Shown here in pieces: positions 34,422-43,738 of a stretch of DNA of 64,000 nt. How positions within the stretch are numbered: position 1 is the first letter of the stretch; each line of letters opens with the position of its first letter. The notes under the pieces were generated by a model. The model saw only the letters and a list, made by a program, of their open reading frames with translations, did not search any database and was not told the DNA's origin. The translations under genes and the position numbers were made by a program. The DNA is from Deltaproteobacteria bacterium (GTDB lineage Bacteria > Desulfobacterota > Binatia > UBA1149 > JAJCZL01): the NCBI GenBank assembly GCA_029262415.1, contig JAJCZL010000067.1, positions 62,001-126,000 of the forward strand. The letters are read 5' to 3'.

Positions 34422-35126
34422 TCAGTACTTGAAGTGATAGACCACCGAACAGACGGTGTAATAAATCGGATAGAACAACGAGATAGCGCCTAGCGTAGGC
34501 GATGTTTCAGGGAGCTTCATCAGCATGAACGCACTCATTACACCCCAGACAACACCCAGCGAGATCGTCGACTTGCGCAGAACCTCGCTGCGCGTCGGAT
34601 ACAGCCAGCGCATGGGTACGAACACCATCACGACCGCGATCAGCATGACGATCATGTTCATGACCGGCGGGCTATTCAGCACCACGAAGTAGAAAGCCAT
34701 GATATTCCAGTAAGATGGAAACCCCAGAAAGTAATGCTCAACGAAGCCTTTGGCGTCTGTGCGCGAAAATCCGTAGGCGCTTGCCAGCAAGACCAGCAGC
34801 ACAAATCCCTCGGCTCCACGCGGCAAGATTCCCGGTTGCACCATGACCGCCGCAGGCACGATAACGTAGTTCAGGTAGTCGACGATGCTGTCGAGCATTG
34901 CACCGTCGAACCAAGGCGTGACGCGCTTGACTTCGACCGCACGTGCGAGAACGCCGTCGGTTGCATCGATGACAAGCGCGATCGTCAGGAACAAAAACAC
35001 CGAGGCGTAGTCGTGAGAGAAGACCGCATTGAGCGCGAGAAAGCCGATCACAACCCCGACGGCGGTGTACATATGCACCGCGACAGCGGCAACAATACGT
35101 GCGTTACTGAAATCCTCGTTTCTCAT
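34422..35126 (-). CDS. CDP-alcohol phosphatidyltransferase, phosphatidylcholine synthase-like
   Basis: 234 residues, eight helices. It has the CDP-alcohol signature D-x2-DG-x2-AR-x8-G-x3-D-x3-D in DATDGVLARAVEVKRVTPWFD..MLDSIVD (about 53-83). Beyond it, VAVHMYTAVGVVIGFLAL, DYLNYVIVPAAV and FLGFPSYWNIMAFY fit phosphatidylcholine synthase (Pcs), which condenses choline with CDP-diacylglycerol, rather than phosphatidylglycerophosphate or phosphatidylserine synthase. If correct, the membrane contains phosphatidylcholine made in one step. The family call is good; the Pcs specificity is an inference. Confidence 0.83.
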   Translation of the reverse strand: MRNEDFSNARIVAAVAVHMYTAVGVVIGFLALNAVFSHDYASVFLFLTIALVIDATDGVLARAVEVKRVTPWFDGAMLDSIVDYLNYVIVPAAVMVQPGILPRGAEGFVLLVLLASAYGFSRTDAKGFVEHYFLGFPSYWNIMAFYFVVLNSPPVMNMIVMLIAVVMVFVPMRWLYPTRSEVLRKSTISLGVVWGVMSAFMLMKLPETSPTLGAISLFYPIYYTVCSVVYHFKY

Positions 35127-35172
35127 AGTTTCGCAGCTGCCCGTCGGGGCGCATAACTAGCAAAATAAGCGC

Positions 35173-36054
35173 TCAACAGGCTCCCCATTCGGCCAAAATC
35201 ATATCCGTAACAAGATCCGGGTTCTCCATCGGAATGAAGTGCCCGCATTGTCCAATCACTGTTAGCCGTGCGTTATCACCGAGGGCTTCCATGGTACGCG
35301 CAGCACGCGACTCGGTGAAGGCGTCGCTGAGCTCGGCGCGAACCACGTGAACCGGCACTTTGATCTTGGCGATCTCGGCCAAAGGGTTGGCCTTGACCGA
35401 GTCGCGATAAATCTTCGCTTCGATCCGTCCGGGACACAAAAGTTCAACCTCGCCGTCCGGGCGCACGAACGTCCCGTATTGGACGTAGTCGTTCAGCGCT
35501 TCGGGCTGCCAACGGTCGTAGGGAGGACGCTCGGCGTAGGAGCCGCAAATATCCGCGCGTGAATGCCAAACAAGACGGCGCCTCTCCGTTCGACGTGACA
35601 TGTGGTGGTCCTCGCCGCTGGGTGGCGCGTCGTCTTCGGTCCGAAGGATGATCGGATCGAGCAACAGAAGACGACGGAACCGCACAGGCTGCGCAGCCTG
35701 TGCTAATGCGAGCATCGTAGAACCGGCTGAGAGCCCGACTCCCACGGCATCTTCTATCTCGAGTCGCCCGAGCAGCTGGATGAGGTCGTCAGCCATGAGA
35801 CTCCACGCGTAACCACAATCCGGCTTCGAACTGAGGCCGTGGCCGCGCGCATCGTAGGTAAGAACGCGTCCGTCAAAGCCCGCGCGTCTCAACCGCCGGA
35901 TCACTGGAACCCAGGTGCGCCCATGCAGACCCGTCGCGTGCGCAAACCACAGCACGCGCCCGCTGCCGCCGTAATCGTCAACGTGTAGGCGCAACCCATT
36001 GACCTCAACTCGCGAGGAAAGCACCTCCGGGACATGCAGGATTTGCTGGGTCAT
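35173..36054 (-). CDS. Alpha/beta hydrolase
   Basis: 293 residues from an ATG at 36054. HATGLHGRTWVP supplies the HG-type oxyanion element, DARGHGLSS is the common post-strand-4 motif, GVGLSAGS contains the nucleophile Ser (GLSAG), SDAFTESRAARTM precedes the expected acid, and GQCGHFIPMENPDLVTD contains the catalytic His. A cap insertion (HHMSRRTERRRLVWHSRAD) separates the halves. Likely an esterase, epoxide hydrolase-like or MhpC-type enzyme; the substrate is unknown. Divergent from the SDR gene, 129 bp apart. Confidence 0.87.
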   Translation of the reverse strand: MTQQILHVPEVLSSRVEVNGLRLHVDDYGGSGRVLWFAHATGLHGRTWVPVIRRLRRAGFDGRVLTYDARGHGLSSKPDCGYAWSLMADDLIQLLGRLEIEDAVGVGLSAGSTMLALAQAAQPVRFRRLLLLDPIILRTEDDAPPSGEDHHMSRRTERRRLVWHSRADICGSYAERPPYDRWQPEALNDYVQYGTFVRPDGEVELLCPGRIEAKIYRDSVKANPLAEIAKIKVPVHVVRAELSDAFTESRAARTMEALGDNARLTVIGQCGHFIPMENPDLVTDMILAEWGAC

Positions 36055-36183
36055 CGAGAACGCAAGAGTGTTGAGTTCGCGCGCGGGATGCAAGAGACGT
36101 GCGCTAACAATCCACCTGGGGCCACATACGGATCGGAGGCGGATAAGTGCACACGCAGCGTGCGCCCGGTAGCGTACGCGCCC

Positions 36184-36975
36184 ATGGGACACAACACCAA
36201 AATCCAAGAGTTATTCGGACTGTCGGGCCGAACCGCCGTTGTAACCGGCGCCTCAACGGGCTTAGGCGTCGAGTTCGCGAGGGCCCTCGCCGCTGCGGGC
36301 GCAAACGTGGCGCTGATGGCGCGCAGCGCGGGCAAGCTCGGAGATGTCGCAGCGTCGATCGAGCGCGACCACGGGGTACGCGCAATCGCGCTACCGGTCG
36401 ATATCACCGACCGCGAAGCCTGCAAGGAGGCTTTCGATCGAGTCGGCGCGAACCTCGAAGGTATCGACATCCTCGTAAATAACGCCGGGGTCGCTCCCAC
36501 CGGGCGTGCCGAGAAACAGTGGGGCGAGAACTGGGACCGAACTTTAGAGCTCAACCTGACCGCGTTGTTCCAATGCTGCTTACTTGCCGCCGAACAAATG
36601 CGTGAACGTGGACGCGGTGGGCGCATCATCAACATCGCGTCGATCTTCGGCCATCTCGGCAGTTCTCTGTTCCGTGTAGCGGCATACGCGGCAAGCAAAG
36701 GCGGCGTCGAAAATCTCACGCGCCAACTTGCCGTCGAGTGGGCCAAGGACGAGATCACCGTGAACGCGATTGCACCCGCGTGGTTCCCGTCGGAAATGAC
36801 CCACGGCAGCCTGGAGCGGCACGGCATCGAGGACGCGATGGCCAAAGGTAACCCTATGGGACGGATCGGTAGGACCGGTGAGTTGGCAGCCGCCTGCTTG
36901 TTCTTGGCCGCGCCCGCATCCAGTTATGTAACCGGGGTCGTAGTTCCCGTCGACGGCGGGTACTCGGCCTGGTGA
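36184..36975 (+). CDS. Short-chain dehydrogenase/reductase (gluconate-5-dehydrogenase/FabG-like)
   Basis: 263 residues from the ATG at 36184. Classical SDR: cofactor motif VVTGASTGLG (about 18-27), NNAGVAPTG, catalytic Ser/Tyr/Lys in INIASIFG and AAYAASKGG, and the C-terminal SSYVTGVVVPVDGGYSAW. The ASIFG...VAAYAASKGGVENLT block is frequent in gluconate 5-dehydrogenase-like enzymes, but FabG-type or other polyol substrates are equally possible. It converges with mltA (stops 6 bp apart). Confidence 0.9.
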   Translation: MGHNTKIQELFGLSGRTAVVTGASTGLGVEFARALAAAGANVALMARSAGKLGDVAASIERDHGVRAIALPVDITDREACKEAFDRVGANLEGIDILVNNAGVAPTGRAEKQWGENWDRTLELNLTALFQCCLLAAEQMRERGRGGRIINIASIFGHLGSSLFRVAAYAASKGGVENLTRQLAVEWAKDEITVNAIAPAWFPSEMTHGSLERHGIEDAMAKGNPMGRIGRTGELAAACLFLAAPASSYVTGVVVPVDGGYSAW

Positions 36976-36981
36976 TGGCGG

Positions 36982-38313
36982 CTAGTAGCGGCGGTGCTTC
37001 TGCTGAGCAACCTTGGTCGCGGGCTGGTTCGATCCCGGCCATGAGACGCGGCTATACGCGCCACCACGGTTTCGGGTCGAGGCCATTACGCCGTGGCTCG
37101 GTTTCACGCCGCACATCAGAATCGTCATCCTGCCGGGACGGCTCATGTAACCTGCTGCCAATCCCGAGGCCTCACCTTCACCCCAATAGATATCGGCACG
37201 CGCCGGCCCTTTGATCGCGGCACCAGAGTCGTGGTTGAACATGAAGCGGCCGAAAGGTTCGAAACCGAGCAGTCGGCCGCTCTCGTCGACAAGCGGCTTC
37301 TCGGTCTCGACGTAGACGACCGCACCCGGGGGAACATAGCGCGGGTCAGTCGCGAGCGAGCGTCCGGCAACGAGCGGCACGCCGATCGATCCGATCGGGC
37401 CGTCTTCAGTGTCGAGTTCGACCTCACGGAAAAAGATGTAGCGTTCGTTGCGGAAAAAGATCTCTTCGCGCGTCTGCGGGTTGTTGTGCAAAAAAGCGCG
37501 CATTGAACCAGCGGACCCCTCTCCGGGACCGAGCAGACCACTATCGATCATGTAACGACCGATGCTGGTGTAGGGCTTGCCGTTACTCGCGGCGAAGTTC
37601 ACGCGCAGGACACGGCCGTCATCCATCATGCGAAGCCGCCCCGAACCCTGGATGTGAAGGAAATATAGAGCGACGGGGTCGTCGACCCACGCAATCTCCA
37701 GACCCTGGTCGCGCAGCAGGCCACGTCCGTCGATCTCCGCGCGTGTCAAATACGGCATCAACTCACGCCCGCGTTTGTAGCCGAAAATCTTGCGCTCGTC
37801 TTCCGGGAAGTAGTTCATCAACCGAACCAGGGTCAGGTCATCCGGCTGCGCGTAGACCGGATACTTATAGAACTCGTCGGGCTCGCTGCGGGCACGCAGG
37901 ACCGGTTCATAGTAGGCTGTGAAGCGATTCTCGTGGTTTCCGTGCCGCGGCGAGTAGGCCGTGCACTCTTGCGCCAACTTGCGATGGACGGCCGGCGCGG
38001 GAGTCTCGCTTACGATCCGGTAAAAAGCCTCGGTGCTTTTCGCGATCTGCGCGAAAGTGTAGTGGTCATTGCCGAGCGAGTAGACTGCATTTGGCTTACT
38101 GGCGACGTCGAAGTAGCGCTTGCTCGCGAGCGCGCCGCGCTTAAGGCCTACGAGGTCGAGGTCGTCGTGGGCGATCTTGAGGCGGGTGACCTCCCTATAC
38201 GGAGGGGACGGCGGAGCGTGGAGCGTCACGCGTACGCCGTAGCAACCTTGCAGGGCAAACGCCGCCAAGGCGGCAACGGTTGCACCCGTCCGCTTGAGAT
38301 TTCTGATCCCCAT
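36982..38313 (-). CDS. mltA: Membrane-bound lytic murein transglycosylase A
   Basis: About 443 residues from the ATG at 38313. A lipoprotein signal ends in FALQGC (Cys about 23). MltA cleaves peptidoglycan with formation of 1,6-anhydroMurNAc. Characteristic blocks are NRFTAYYEPVLRA, VALYFLHIQGSGRL (substrate groove), GKPYTSIGRYMIDSGLL, FLHNNPQTREEIFFRN and the 3D domain EPFGRFMFNHDSGAAIKGPARADIYWGEG, which carries the catalytic Asp. The last 50 residues (after MTILM) are a non-conserved basic tail. Confidence 0.92.
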   Translation of the reverse strand: MGIRNLKRTGATVAALAAFALQGCYGVRVTLHAPPSPPYREVTRLKIAHDDLDLVGLKRGALASKRYFDVASKPNAVYSLGNDHYTFAQIAKSTEAFYRIVSETPAPAVHRKLAQECTAYSPRHGNHENRFTAYYEPVLRARSEPDEFYKYPVYAQPDDLTLVRLMNYFPEDERKIFGYKRGRELMPYLTRAEIDGRGLLRDQGLEIAWVDDPVALYFLHIQGSGRLRMMDDGRVLRVNFAASNGKPYTSIGRYMIDSGLLGPGEGSAGSMRAFLHNNPQTREEIFFRNERYIFFREVELDTEDGPIGSIGVPLVAGRSLATDPRYVPPGAVVYVETEKPLVDESGRLLGFEPFGRFMFNHDSGAAIKGPARADIYWGEGEASGLAAGYMSRPGRMTILMCGVKPSHGVMASTRNRGGAYSRVSWPGSNQPATKVAQQKHRRY

Positions 38314-38402
38314 CAATGAACTCACAATCCGCACCACCACAACCACACTACCTGCGGATCATTAAAGTTTGAGCGTTCATTCTGTCGGCTGGGGTGCGGA
38401 TG

Positions 38403-39566
38403 TCAATACACACGATCACACTCCGCGAGCGCTTCTTCTGTATCGGCCGGGCACCCTAGACGCGAGAGCTCTGCGCACAGAGCGGTAACAAGGCGGCGGA
38501 CGTTCTCAGGCGTGCTCGATTCACCCATCAGTCCGATACGCAAGACCTTACCCGCGAGCGAACCCAAGCCCGCACCGATCTCGATTCCGTGTCGGTGCAG
38601 CAACGCGCCGCGTAGCGCAGCGTCGTCGAGCCCTTCGGGTACACGTACACTATTGAGCATCGGCAAACGGCTGCCTTCGGCTACAGCCGCGTCCAGACCG
38701 AGCACGGAGAGTCCAGCGATCAACGCGAGATGATTACGTTCGTGCCTTGCAAAACGTTCCGGCAAACCTTCCTCCTCCACTAAGCACAAGGCCTCGTGTA
38801 GCGCGTACACCATCGCGATAGGTGCGGTGTGGTGGTATACGCGCTCGCCCCCGAAGTAACCGCCCAGCAAACCGAGATCGAGGTACCAACTTCGAGCCGG
38901 GCTCTTGCGGGCACCAATCTTAGCCATGGCGCGTTCACTGACCGTTACCGGTGAAAGTCCCGGCGGAGCGCTTAAGCACTTCTGCGTTCCAGAGTAACAA
39001 AGGTCGACCTGCCAGGAGTCGATTTCGACATCGCAACCGGCCAAAGAAGTCACGGTATCCAGCAGGAACAGCGCATCTTTCTCGCGCGCGGCCGCAGAAA
39101 TCTCTTCTACGGGCTGAAGCACACCTGTCGAGGTCTCGGCGTGCACCAGCGCAACGATCGCGGGCTTGCGGCATTGCGCGAGCGCACGACGCATGTCGTC
39201 GGGATCAATGATCTCGCCCCACGGCGCTTCCACAACGACAACATTTCCTCCTTGACGCCTTGCAACCTCGCACATTCGTGTCCCGAAGACCCCGTTGACC
39301 CCGATCACAACCTCCTCACCTTCCTCCACTGCGTTTGCCAGGCATGTCTCCATGCCCGCCGAACCGGTACCCGAAATAGGCAAGGTCATGCGGTTTGCGG
39401 TCCGGAAAACAGTGCGCAGCCTGGCCTGCACATCGTCGAGCAGTCGCAGGAAGAAGGGATCCAGATGCCCAACAATCGGCCGCGCCATCGCAGCCGAAAC
39501 GCGCGGGTGGACCATCGAGGGGCCCGGACCGAGGAGCAGTCGGGTGGGCGGGTATAGCGACCTCAT
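38403..39566 (-). CDS. Alanine/serine-glyoxylate aminotransferase (class V, PLP)
   Basis: 387 residues from an ATG at 39566 with AAGGGGAT upstream. PLP-dependent transaminase of the AGXT/PucG/SpsA group that transfers amino groups to glyoxylate. Start signature LLGPGPSMVHPRV; phosphate-binding SGTGSAGMET (65-74); LLDTVTSLAG with Asp170 that contacts the pyridine nitrogen; and SGTQKCLSAPPG with Lys196 as the Schiff-base lysine. Divergent from glcDEF (85 bp between starts), so the pair would both make (GlcDEF) and consume (this enzyme) glyoxylate. Confidence 0.92.
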   Translation of the reverse strand: MRSLYPPTRLLLGPGPSMVHPRVSAAMARPIVGHLDPFFLRLLDDVQARLRTVFRTANRMTLPISGTGSAGMETCLANAVEEGEEVVIGVNGVFGTRMCEVARRQGGNVVVVEAPWGEIIDPDDMRRALAQCRKPAIVALVHAETSTGVLQPVEEISAAAREKDALFLLDTVTSLAGCDVEIDSWQVDLCYSGTQKCLSAPPGLSPVTVSERAMAKIGARKSPARSWYLDLGLLGGYFGGERVYHHTAPIAMVYALHEALCLVEEEGLPERFARHERNHLALIAGLSVLGLDAAVAEGSRLPMLNSVRVPEGLDDAALRGALLHRHGIEIGAGLGSLAGKVLRIGLMGESSTPENVRRLVTALCAELSRLGCPADTEEALAECDRVY

Positions 39567-39650
39567 CGGATCCCCTTCGTAGTAGCGGGGAGTGTCTGAA
39601 ACAATAGCCACGGCCTCCGGCGGCCGCAGCAGCAGTACGGATCTCCCCCC

Positions 39651-41078
39651 ATGCCCGTCGCCTCCTCAACCCTAAACGAACTCACACGCATCGTCGGTAA
39701 CGACGCGGTGGTCAAAAGCCGCGCGGGGCTCCACGTCTATGAGTGCGACGGTTACACGCTCGAAAAGGCGTGTCCGCAACTCGTCGTGCTCCCCGCCGAT
39801 ACCGCAGAGGTCTGCGAGGTCGTTCGCCTTCTCTCCGATTCGGGTATCGCGTTTGTCCCACGCGGTGCGGGCACAGGAGTAAGCGGTGGCTGTCTGCCGG
39901 CCGAAATTCCGGTGATGATCGGAACCAGCCGGATGAAACGCATCCGCCGCATCGACCTCGCCGAGCGCACGGCCGAGATAGAAGCGGGGATGGTCAACCT
40001 CGATCTCACCCGCGCGGTGGCCGGCGACGGCTTTTACTACGCGCCGGATCCGTCCAGCCAAAACGCATGCACCATCGGCGGTAACATTGCAGAAAACTCG
40101 GGTGGCCCGCATACGTTGAAGTACGGCGTCACCGTCAACCATTTGCTCGGGTTAGAGGTGGTATTACCCAACGGCGAATTGCTGCAGCTAGACCGAACCC
40201 CGGGGCGACCCGGCTACGACCTTAGCGGGTTCATAACCGGCGCCGAAGGAACCCTAGGGATCGTTACCGCCGCAACGGTTCGCCTGCTTCCATCCCCCGA
40301 GTCCGTTGCCACACTACTCGCGGTTTTCCCCGGCGTGCTCGAAGCCTCGCGCGCGGTCTCGCGGATCGTCGCCGCCGCAATCGTTCCCGCCGCGCTCGAG
40401 ATGATGGACGCACTGGTCATTGAAGCGGTCGAAGCCGCATATAAATTCGGGTTTCCTGCCGACGCCGGCGCAGTGCTCATCATTGAGGTCGACGGTCTCG
40501 CTTGCGGACTCGACGGACACTGCGAACATATCAGTCAGGCCTGCCGCGACGAAGGCGCAAGCGAGGTGCGACGCGCAGCCGACGAAAAAGAGCGCGCGCT
40601 ACTGTGGAAATCACGCAAGCGTGCGTTTGGCGCTATGGGCCGACTCGCCCCCGACTATTGTACGCAAGACGGCGTCGTGCCGCGTAGCAAGCTTCCCGAG
40701 ATAGCCGAGCGCACCGCCGAGATCGGCAAGCGCCACGGCATCCGTATCGCGAACCTGATGCATGCAGGCGACGGAAACATCCACCCGCTGCTCCTATACA
40801 ATGGAGAAGACAGCGCCGAGGTTGCACGTGTGCTCGAAGCGAGCCGCGAGATCTTGCAAGCGTGCCTTGAACTCGGCGGTTCCGTAACCGGCGAACACGG
40901 CATCGGTGTCGAGAAGATCGGGCTCATGACGGAGAGTTTTGGCAGTGAGGAGATCGCATCGATGTCCGAGCTGCGCTCGGTGTTTAACCCTCGCGGACTC
41001 TGTAACCCCGGTAAGATCATCCCCGACTCGCGCGCATGCGTCGAGGTTACGCGCCCGCGGCCGCGCGGGGGCGGCTAG
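39651..41078 (+). CDS. glcD: Glycolate oxidase subunit GlcD (FAD-linked)
   Basis: 475 residues. Flavin-containing catalytic subunit that oxidises glycolate or (R)-2-hydroxyacids to the 2-oxoacid. FAD-binding type 4 (PCMH) domain with PRGAGTGVSGGCLP and IGGNIAENSGGPHTLKYGVTVNHLLGLEVV; C-terminal oxidase domain with LMHAGDGNIHPLL and the final VTGEHGIGVEKIGLM...FNPRGLCNPGKI. First gene of glcDEF. A related (R)-lactate dehydrogenase function is an alternative, but the three-subunit order supports glycolate. Confidence 0.94.
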   Translation: MPVASSTLNELTRIVGNDAVVKSRAGLHVYECDGYTLEKACPQLVVLPADTAEVCEVVRLLSDSGIAFVPRGAGTGVSGGCLPAEIPVMIGTSRMKRIRRIDLAERTAEIEAGMVNLDLTRAVAGDGFYYAPDPSSQNACTIGGNIAENSGGPHTLKYGVTVNHLLGLEVVLPNGELLQLDRTPGRPGYDLSGFITGAEGTLGIVTAATVRLLPSPESVATLLAVFPGVLEASRAVSRIVAAAIVPAALEMMDALVIEAVEAAYKFGFPADAGAVLIIEVDGLACGLDGHCEHISQACRDEGASEVRRAADEKERALLWKSRKRAFGAMGRLAPDYCTQDGVVPRSKLPEIAERTAEIGKRHGIRIANLMHAGDGNIHPLLLYNGEDSAEVARVLEASREILQACLELGGSVTGEHGIGVEKIGLMTESFGSEEIASMSELRSVFNPRGLCNPGKIIPDSRACVEVTRPRPRGGG

Positions 41079-41121
41079 CCAACGGAGCCCACGGGTCTAG
41101 GAACCACGGATAACGCTCATC

Positions 41122-42327
41122 ATGTTCGCGACTGAAAGCTTCACGCCGGACAGCATTGACGAATTGTGCGCGTTCTTGCGTGACGAAGACGCTCCGCGGG
41201 TTGTCGTGCGTGGTGGGCAAACAATGATCGGTGCCGGCAACCCGCCCGAGGGCGCGCAGTGTATGCTCGATACTTCGTCGCTCGATTCCGTGGTCGAGGC
41301 GAATCCCGACGACCTGACGATCACCGTGCAAGCCGGTGCGACCCTCAGTGCGGTTAACGAAGAACTCGCACTCGCCGGACAACGCGTAGTGTTGGATTCT
41401 CCCGGACCGGGCGCGACAATCGGCGGCATCCTCGCGACCGACCGTCCGGGGTCATTCGGCTACGGTTTCGGCGGAGCACGCGATCGCGTGCTCGGGATGA
41501 CCGTGGTCGATGGACGCGGGCGCTCGCTGAGTTACGGTGGACGCGTCGTCAAGAACGTATCTGGCTATGACTGCGCGAAGCTGTTCGTGGGCAGCTACGG
41601 AACGATCGGCGCAATCACCGAAACCACGCTGCGCACGCACCCACTGCCGGAGACAGCCTTCCACCTTACTTTCTCTTTCAGCTCTGTGCGCGAAGCCGAG
41701 GGCTTTCGACACCGGGCCGGTGCGAGCCCTTTCGCTCCAGTCTACTTCGACTTCGTGCGCCGCCACGCGACCCGGTGGGACTTGCACTTGGGTTCAGAAG
41801 GCACGGCGATCGAGACCGGCGCACAAAGACTGGGCCTCGAACGCATCGCCGGAAAGGCGGCGAAGACAGAACAGGTCGGGACTACGCAGGCCGCTCCTAC
41901 GCGCGATTGTCGCCGAAGCGACTGCGGCGACATCGCGCCCGCACCAGTCGGCCACGCCATGCGCCTCCGAATCGGAGTCGCAGCGAAACGTGTGCTCGGT
42001 TTCTGCGAGACAATGATCGTAGACGATGCAAGTTTTGGCGACGATGAAGTCACCGAGATCCGTGGCCACTTGGGATCGGGAGTTGCCGTTATCACGCTGG
42101 GCGCCCACGTCGCTGCTGCTCGTGCACGCAGCCTAGTGCTTGGTTGGCGCGAGGCTGCGCAAGCAGAAGGGGGCTATGCTGCCATCGAAGACTTCGGCCC
42201 GCAAGTACCCGATGCACTCGACGCATGGGGTGCTCCGCCCGCAGGCATCGAGTTCATGAGACAAATCAAAAACACCTACGATCCCCGGCGGCTGCTTGCG
42301 CCCGGCCGTTTCGTCGGCGGAATCTGA
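41122..42327 (+). CDS. glcE: Glycolate oxidase subunit GlcE (FAD-binding)
   Basis: 401 residues (GlcE is about 350 in E. coli). FAD-binding type 4 domain at the N-terminus: VVVRGGQTMIGAGNPP, then LDSPGPGATIGGILATDRPGSFGYGFGGARDRVLGM and YDCAKLFVGSYGTIGAITETTLR. The C-terminal end IKNTYDPRRLLAPGRFVGGI is diagnostic. Residues about 237-270 (KAAKTEQVGTTQAAPTRDCRRSD...) are a low-complexity, unconserved insert that accounts for the extra length. Between glcD and glcF, gaps of 43 and 17 bp. Confidence 0.9.
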   Translation: MFATESFTPDSIDELCAFLRDEDAPRVVVRGGQTMIGAGNPPEGAQCMLDTSSLDSVVEANPDDLTITVQAGATLSAVNEELALAGQRVVLDSPGPGATIGGILATDRPGSFGYGFGGARDRVLGMTVVDGRGRSLSYGGRVVKNVSGYDCAKLFVGSYGTIGAITETTLRTHPLPETAFHLTFSFSSVREAEGFRHRAGASPFAPVYFDFVRRHATRWDLHLGSEGTAIETGAQRLGLERIAGKAAKTEQVGTTQAAPTRDCRRSDCGDIAPAPVGHAMRLRIGVAAKRVLGFCETMIVDDASFGDDEVTEIRGHLGSGVAVITLGAHVAAARARSLVLGWREAAQAEGGYAAIEDFGPQVPDALDAWGAPPAGIEFMRQIKNTYDPRRLLAPGRFVGGI

Positions 42328-42344
42328 ACGGCGAGCCCTGAAAG

Positions 42345-43586
42345 ATGGAAGACCTCGGCCTCCCCTGTGTCCACTGCGGACTTTGCTTGAACACCTGCCC
42401 GACGTACCGCGTACTCGGAACCGAAGCCGATTCACCGCGCGGACGTATTTACATTATGGAAGCCGTGAAACGCGGCGCACTCGAGCTCGATGCCGACGCG
42501 CGCGCCCATCTCGACGCTTGCCTCGGTTGCCTGGCGTGTGAAACCGCTTGCCCCTCGGGCGTCAGCTACGGCGCACGCATCGAGGAATTCCGTCCACAGT
42601 TGCGTGAAGGCATGCTCGCACAGCTACGCTACAAGTTTATCGATGCAACTGCGGTGCGCGGACGTGGACTCGATTTCGCCCTCGGTTTCGCGCGGCTGAT
42701 GGACTCGGCGGGTCTGGAACGCCTGCGCCGCTACCTGCCTGCACTCGACGTATTGCCGGGGCGTACCTCCGAAACCACGCGCGGGACAACGTGTGCGGAC
42801 CTGTCACCGTTGATGCGAAGCAGCGTCGCTGCGCCCACAACCCCGCGCCTACGCGTTGGCTTACTTACCGGCTGCGCATCCGACCGGATGCTTCCCGAGA
42901 TCAATCGTGACTGCGTCGAAGTGCTGCACCGCAACGGGATCGCCGTGATCGACGTGCAAGGGCAAGGCTGTTGTGGCGCACTTTCGCTTCATGCCGGCGA
43001 CGCGATCAACGCCAAGCGCTTAGCCCGCGCGAACGCACGCGCGTTCGCGTCAAGCAACCTCGACTTCGTCGTAACCACAGCGGCGGGTTGCACAGCAACG
43101 CAGCGCGATAGCGCGCGCCTCCTTCATGGTGCGGATAGCGGTCTCGGCGAACGAACGCGCGACGTCTGCGAACTGCTTGTCGAGGCAGGCTTCAAACTGC
43201 CCGCCAACACGGTAGGCCGCGGCACCAACGTCGCCTACCACGACGCGTGTCATCTGGCGCACGGCTGCTCGATCACCGATGCACCACGCGCCGTGGTAGC
43301 AGCCGCGACCGGTCGCCCACCCACAGACCTCGGCGAGAACGAGGTCTGTTGCGGCAGCGCCGGTAGCTACAACATCGAGCATCCGCTCATGGGACGTAGG
43401 CTCGGTGACCGTAAGGCCGAACTCGTAGATCAGGCCGGAATCGATCTGCTCGCGGTCGGAAACGCCGGCTGCATTCTGCAGATCACGAGATCGCTGCGCG
43501 CACGCGCGATGCCGACGCGGGTGGTTCACCCGGTGCAGCTGCTTGCCGACGCTTACCGTGCCTCGGAGTCGATTCTCGGTTCCTGA
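42345..43586 (+). CDS. glcF: Glycolate oxidase iron-sulfur subunit GlcF
   Basis: 413 residues. Carries electrons from the flavins to the quinone pool. Two 4Fe-4S clusters: CVHCGLCLNTCP (Cys 8, 11, 14, 18) and CLGCLACETACP (Cys 59, 62, 65, 69). Two CCG (Cys-Cys-Gly) domains follow: GQGCCGALSLHAGD and NEVCCGSAGSYN, with YHDACHLAHG between. The operon order glcD-glcE-glcF is complete, and no GlcC regulator or glycolate permease is next to it. A GGCTGATCAGCC palindrome lies just after the stop. Confidence 0.94.
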   Translation: MEDLGLPCVHCGLCLNTCPTYRVLGTEADSPRGRIYIMEAVKRGALELDADARAHLDACLGCLACETACPSGVSYGARIEEFRPQLREGMLAQLRYKFIDATAVRGRGLDFALGFARLMDSAGLERLRRYLPALDVLPGRTSETTRGTTCADLSPLMRSSVAAPTTPRLRVGLLTGCASDRMLPEINRDCVEVLHRNGIAVIDVQGQGCCGALSLHAGDAINAKRLARANARAFASSNLDFVVTTAAGCTATQRDSARLLHGADSGLGERTRDVCELLVEAGFKLPANTVGRGTNVAYHDACHLAHGCSITDAPRAVVAAATGRPPTDLGENEVCCGSAGSYNIEHPLMGRRLGDRKAELVDQAGIDLLAVGNAGCILQITRSLRARAMPTRVVHPVQLLADAYRASESILGS

Positions 43587-43738
43587 CACGCGGTTTCGCC
43601 GGGCTGATCAGCCGTAGAAATTTCCTAGTCCGAGATGCAGCGGGCAACATTCCCCTTTTCTACACAGTCGAAAACACTCCGCAGCGAGTCGTCGCCGAAT
43701 TGCAGATCCAACCGCACGGCGCCAACACCGAGGGCGCG

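Noticed and set aside
37020-37050. Sequence resembling a tRNA T-arm (GCTGGTTCGATCCCGGC)
   Set aside because: No D-arm, anticodon arm or acceptor stem can be built around it in either direction; it lies within the C-terminal tail of mltA.
41122-42327. Possible frameshift in glcE (odd residues about 237-270)
   Set aside because: The frame continues into a correct GlcE C-terminus, and the odd region has no second frame with better matches; an insert is simpler.
43587-43738. GGCTGATCAGCC palindrome after glcF as a terminator
   Set aside because: No loop or T-run, so it cannot form a standard terminator hairpin.
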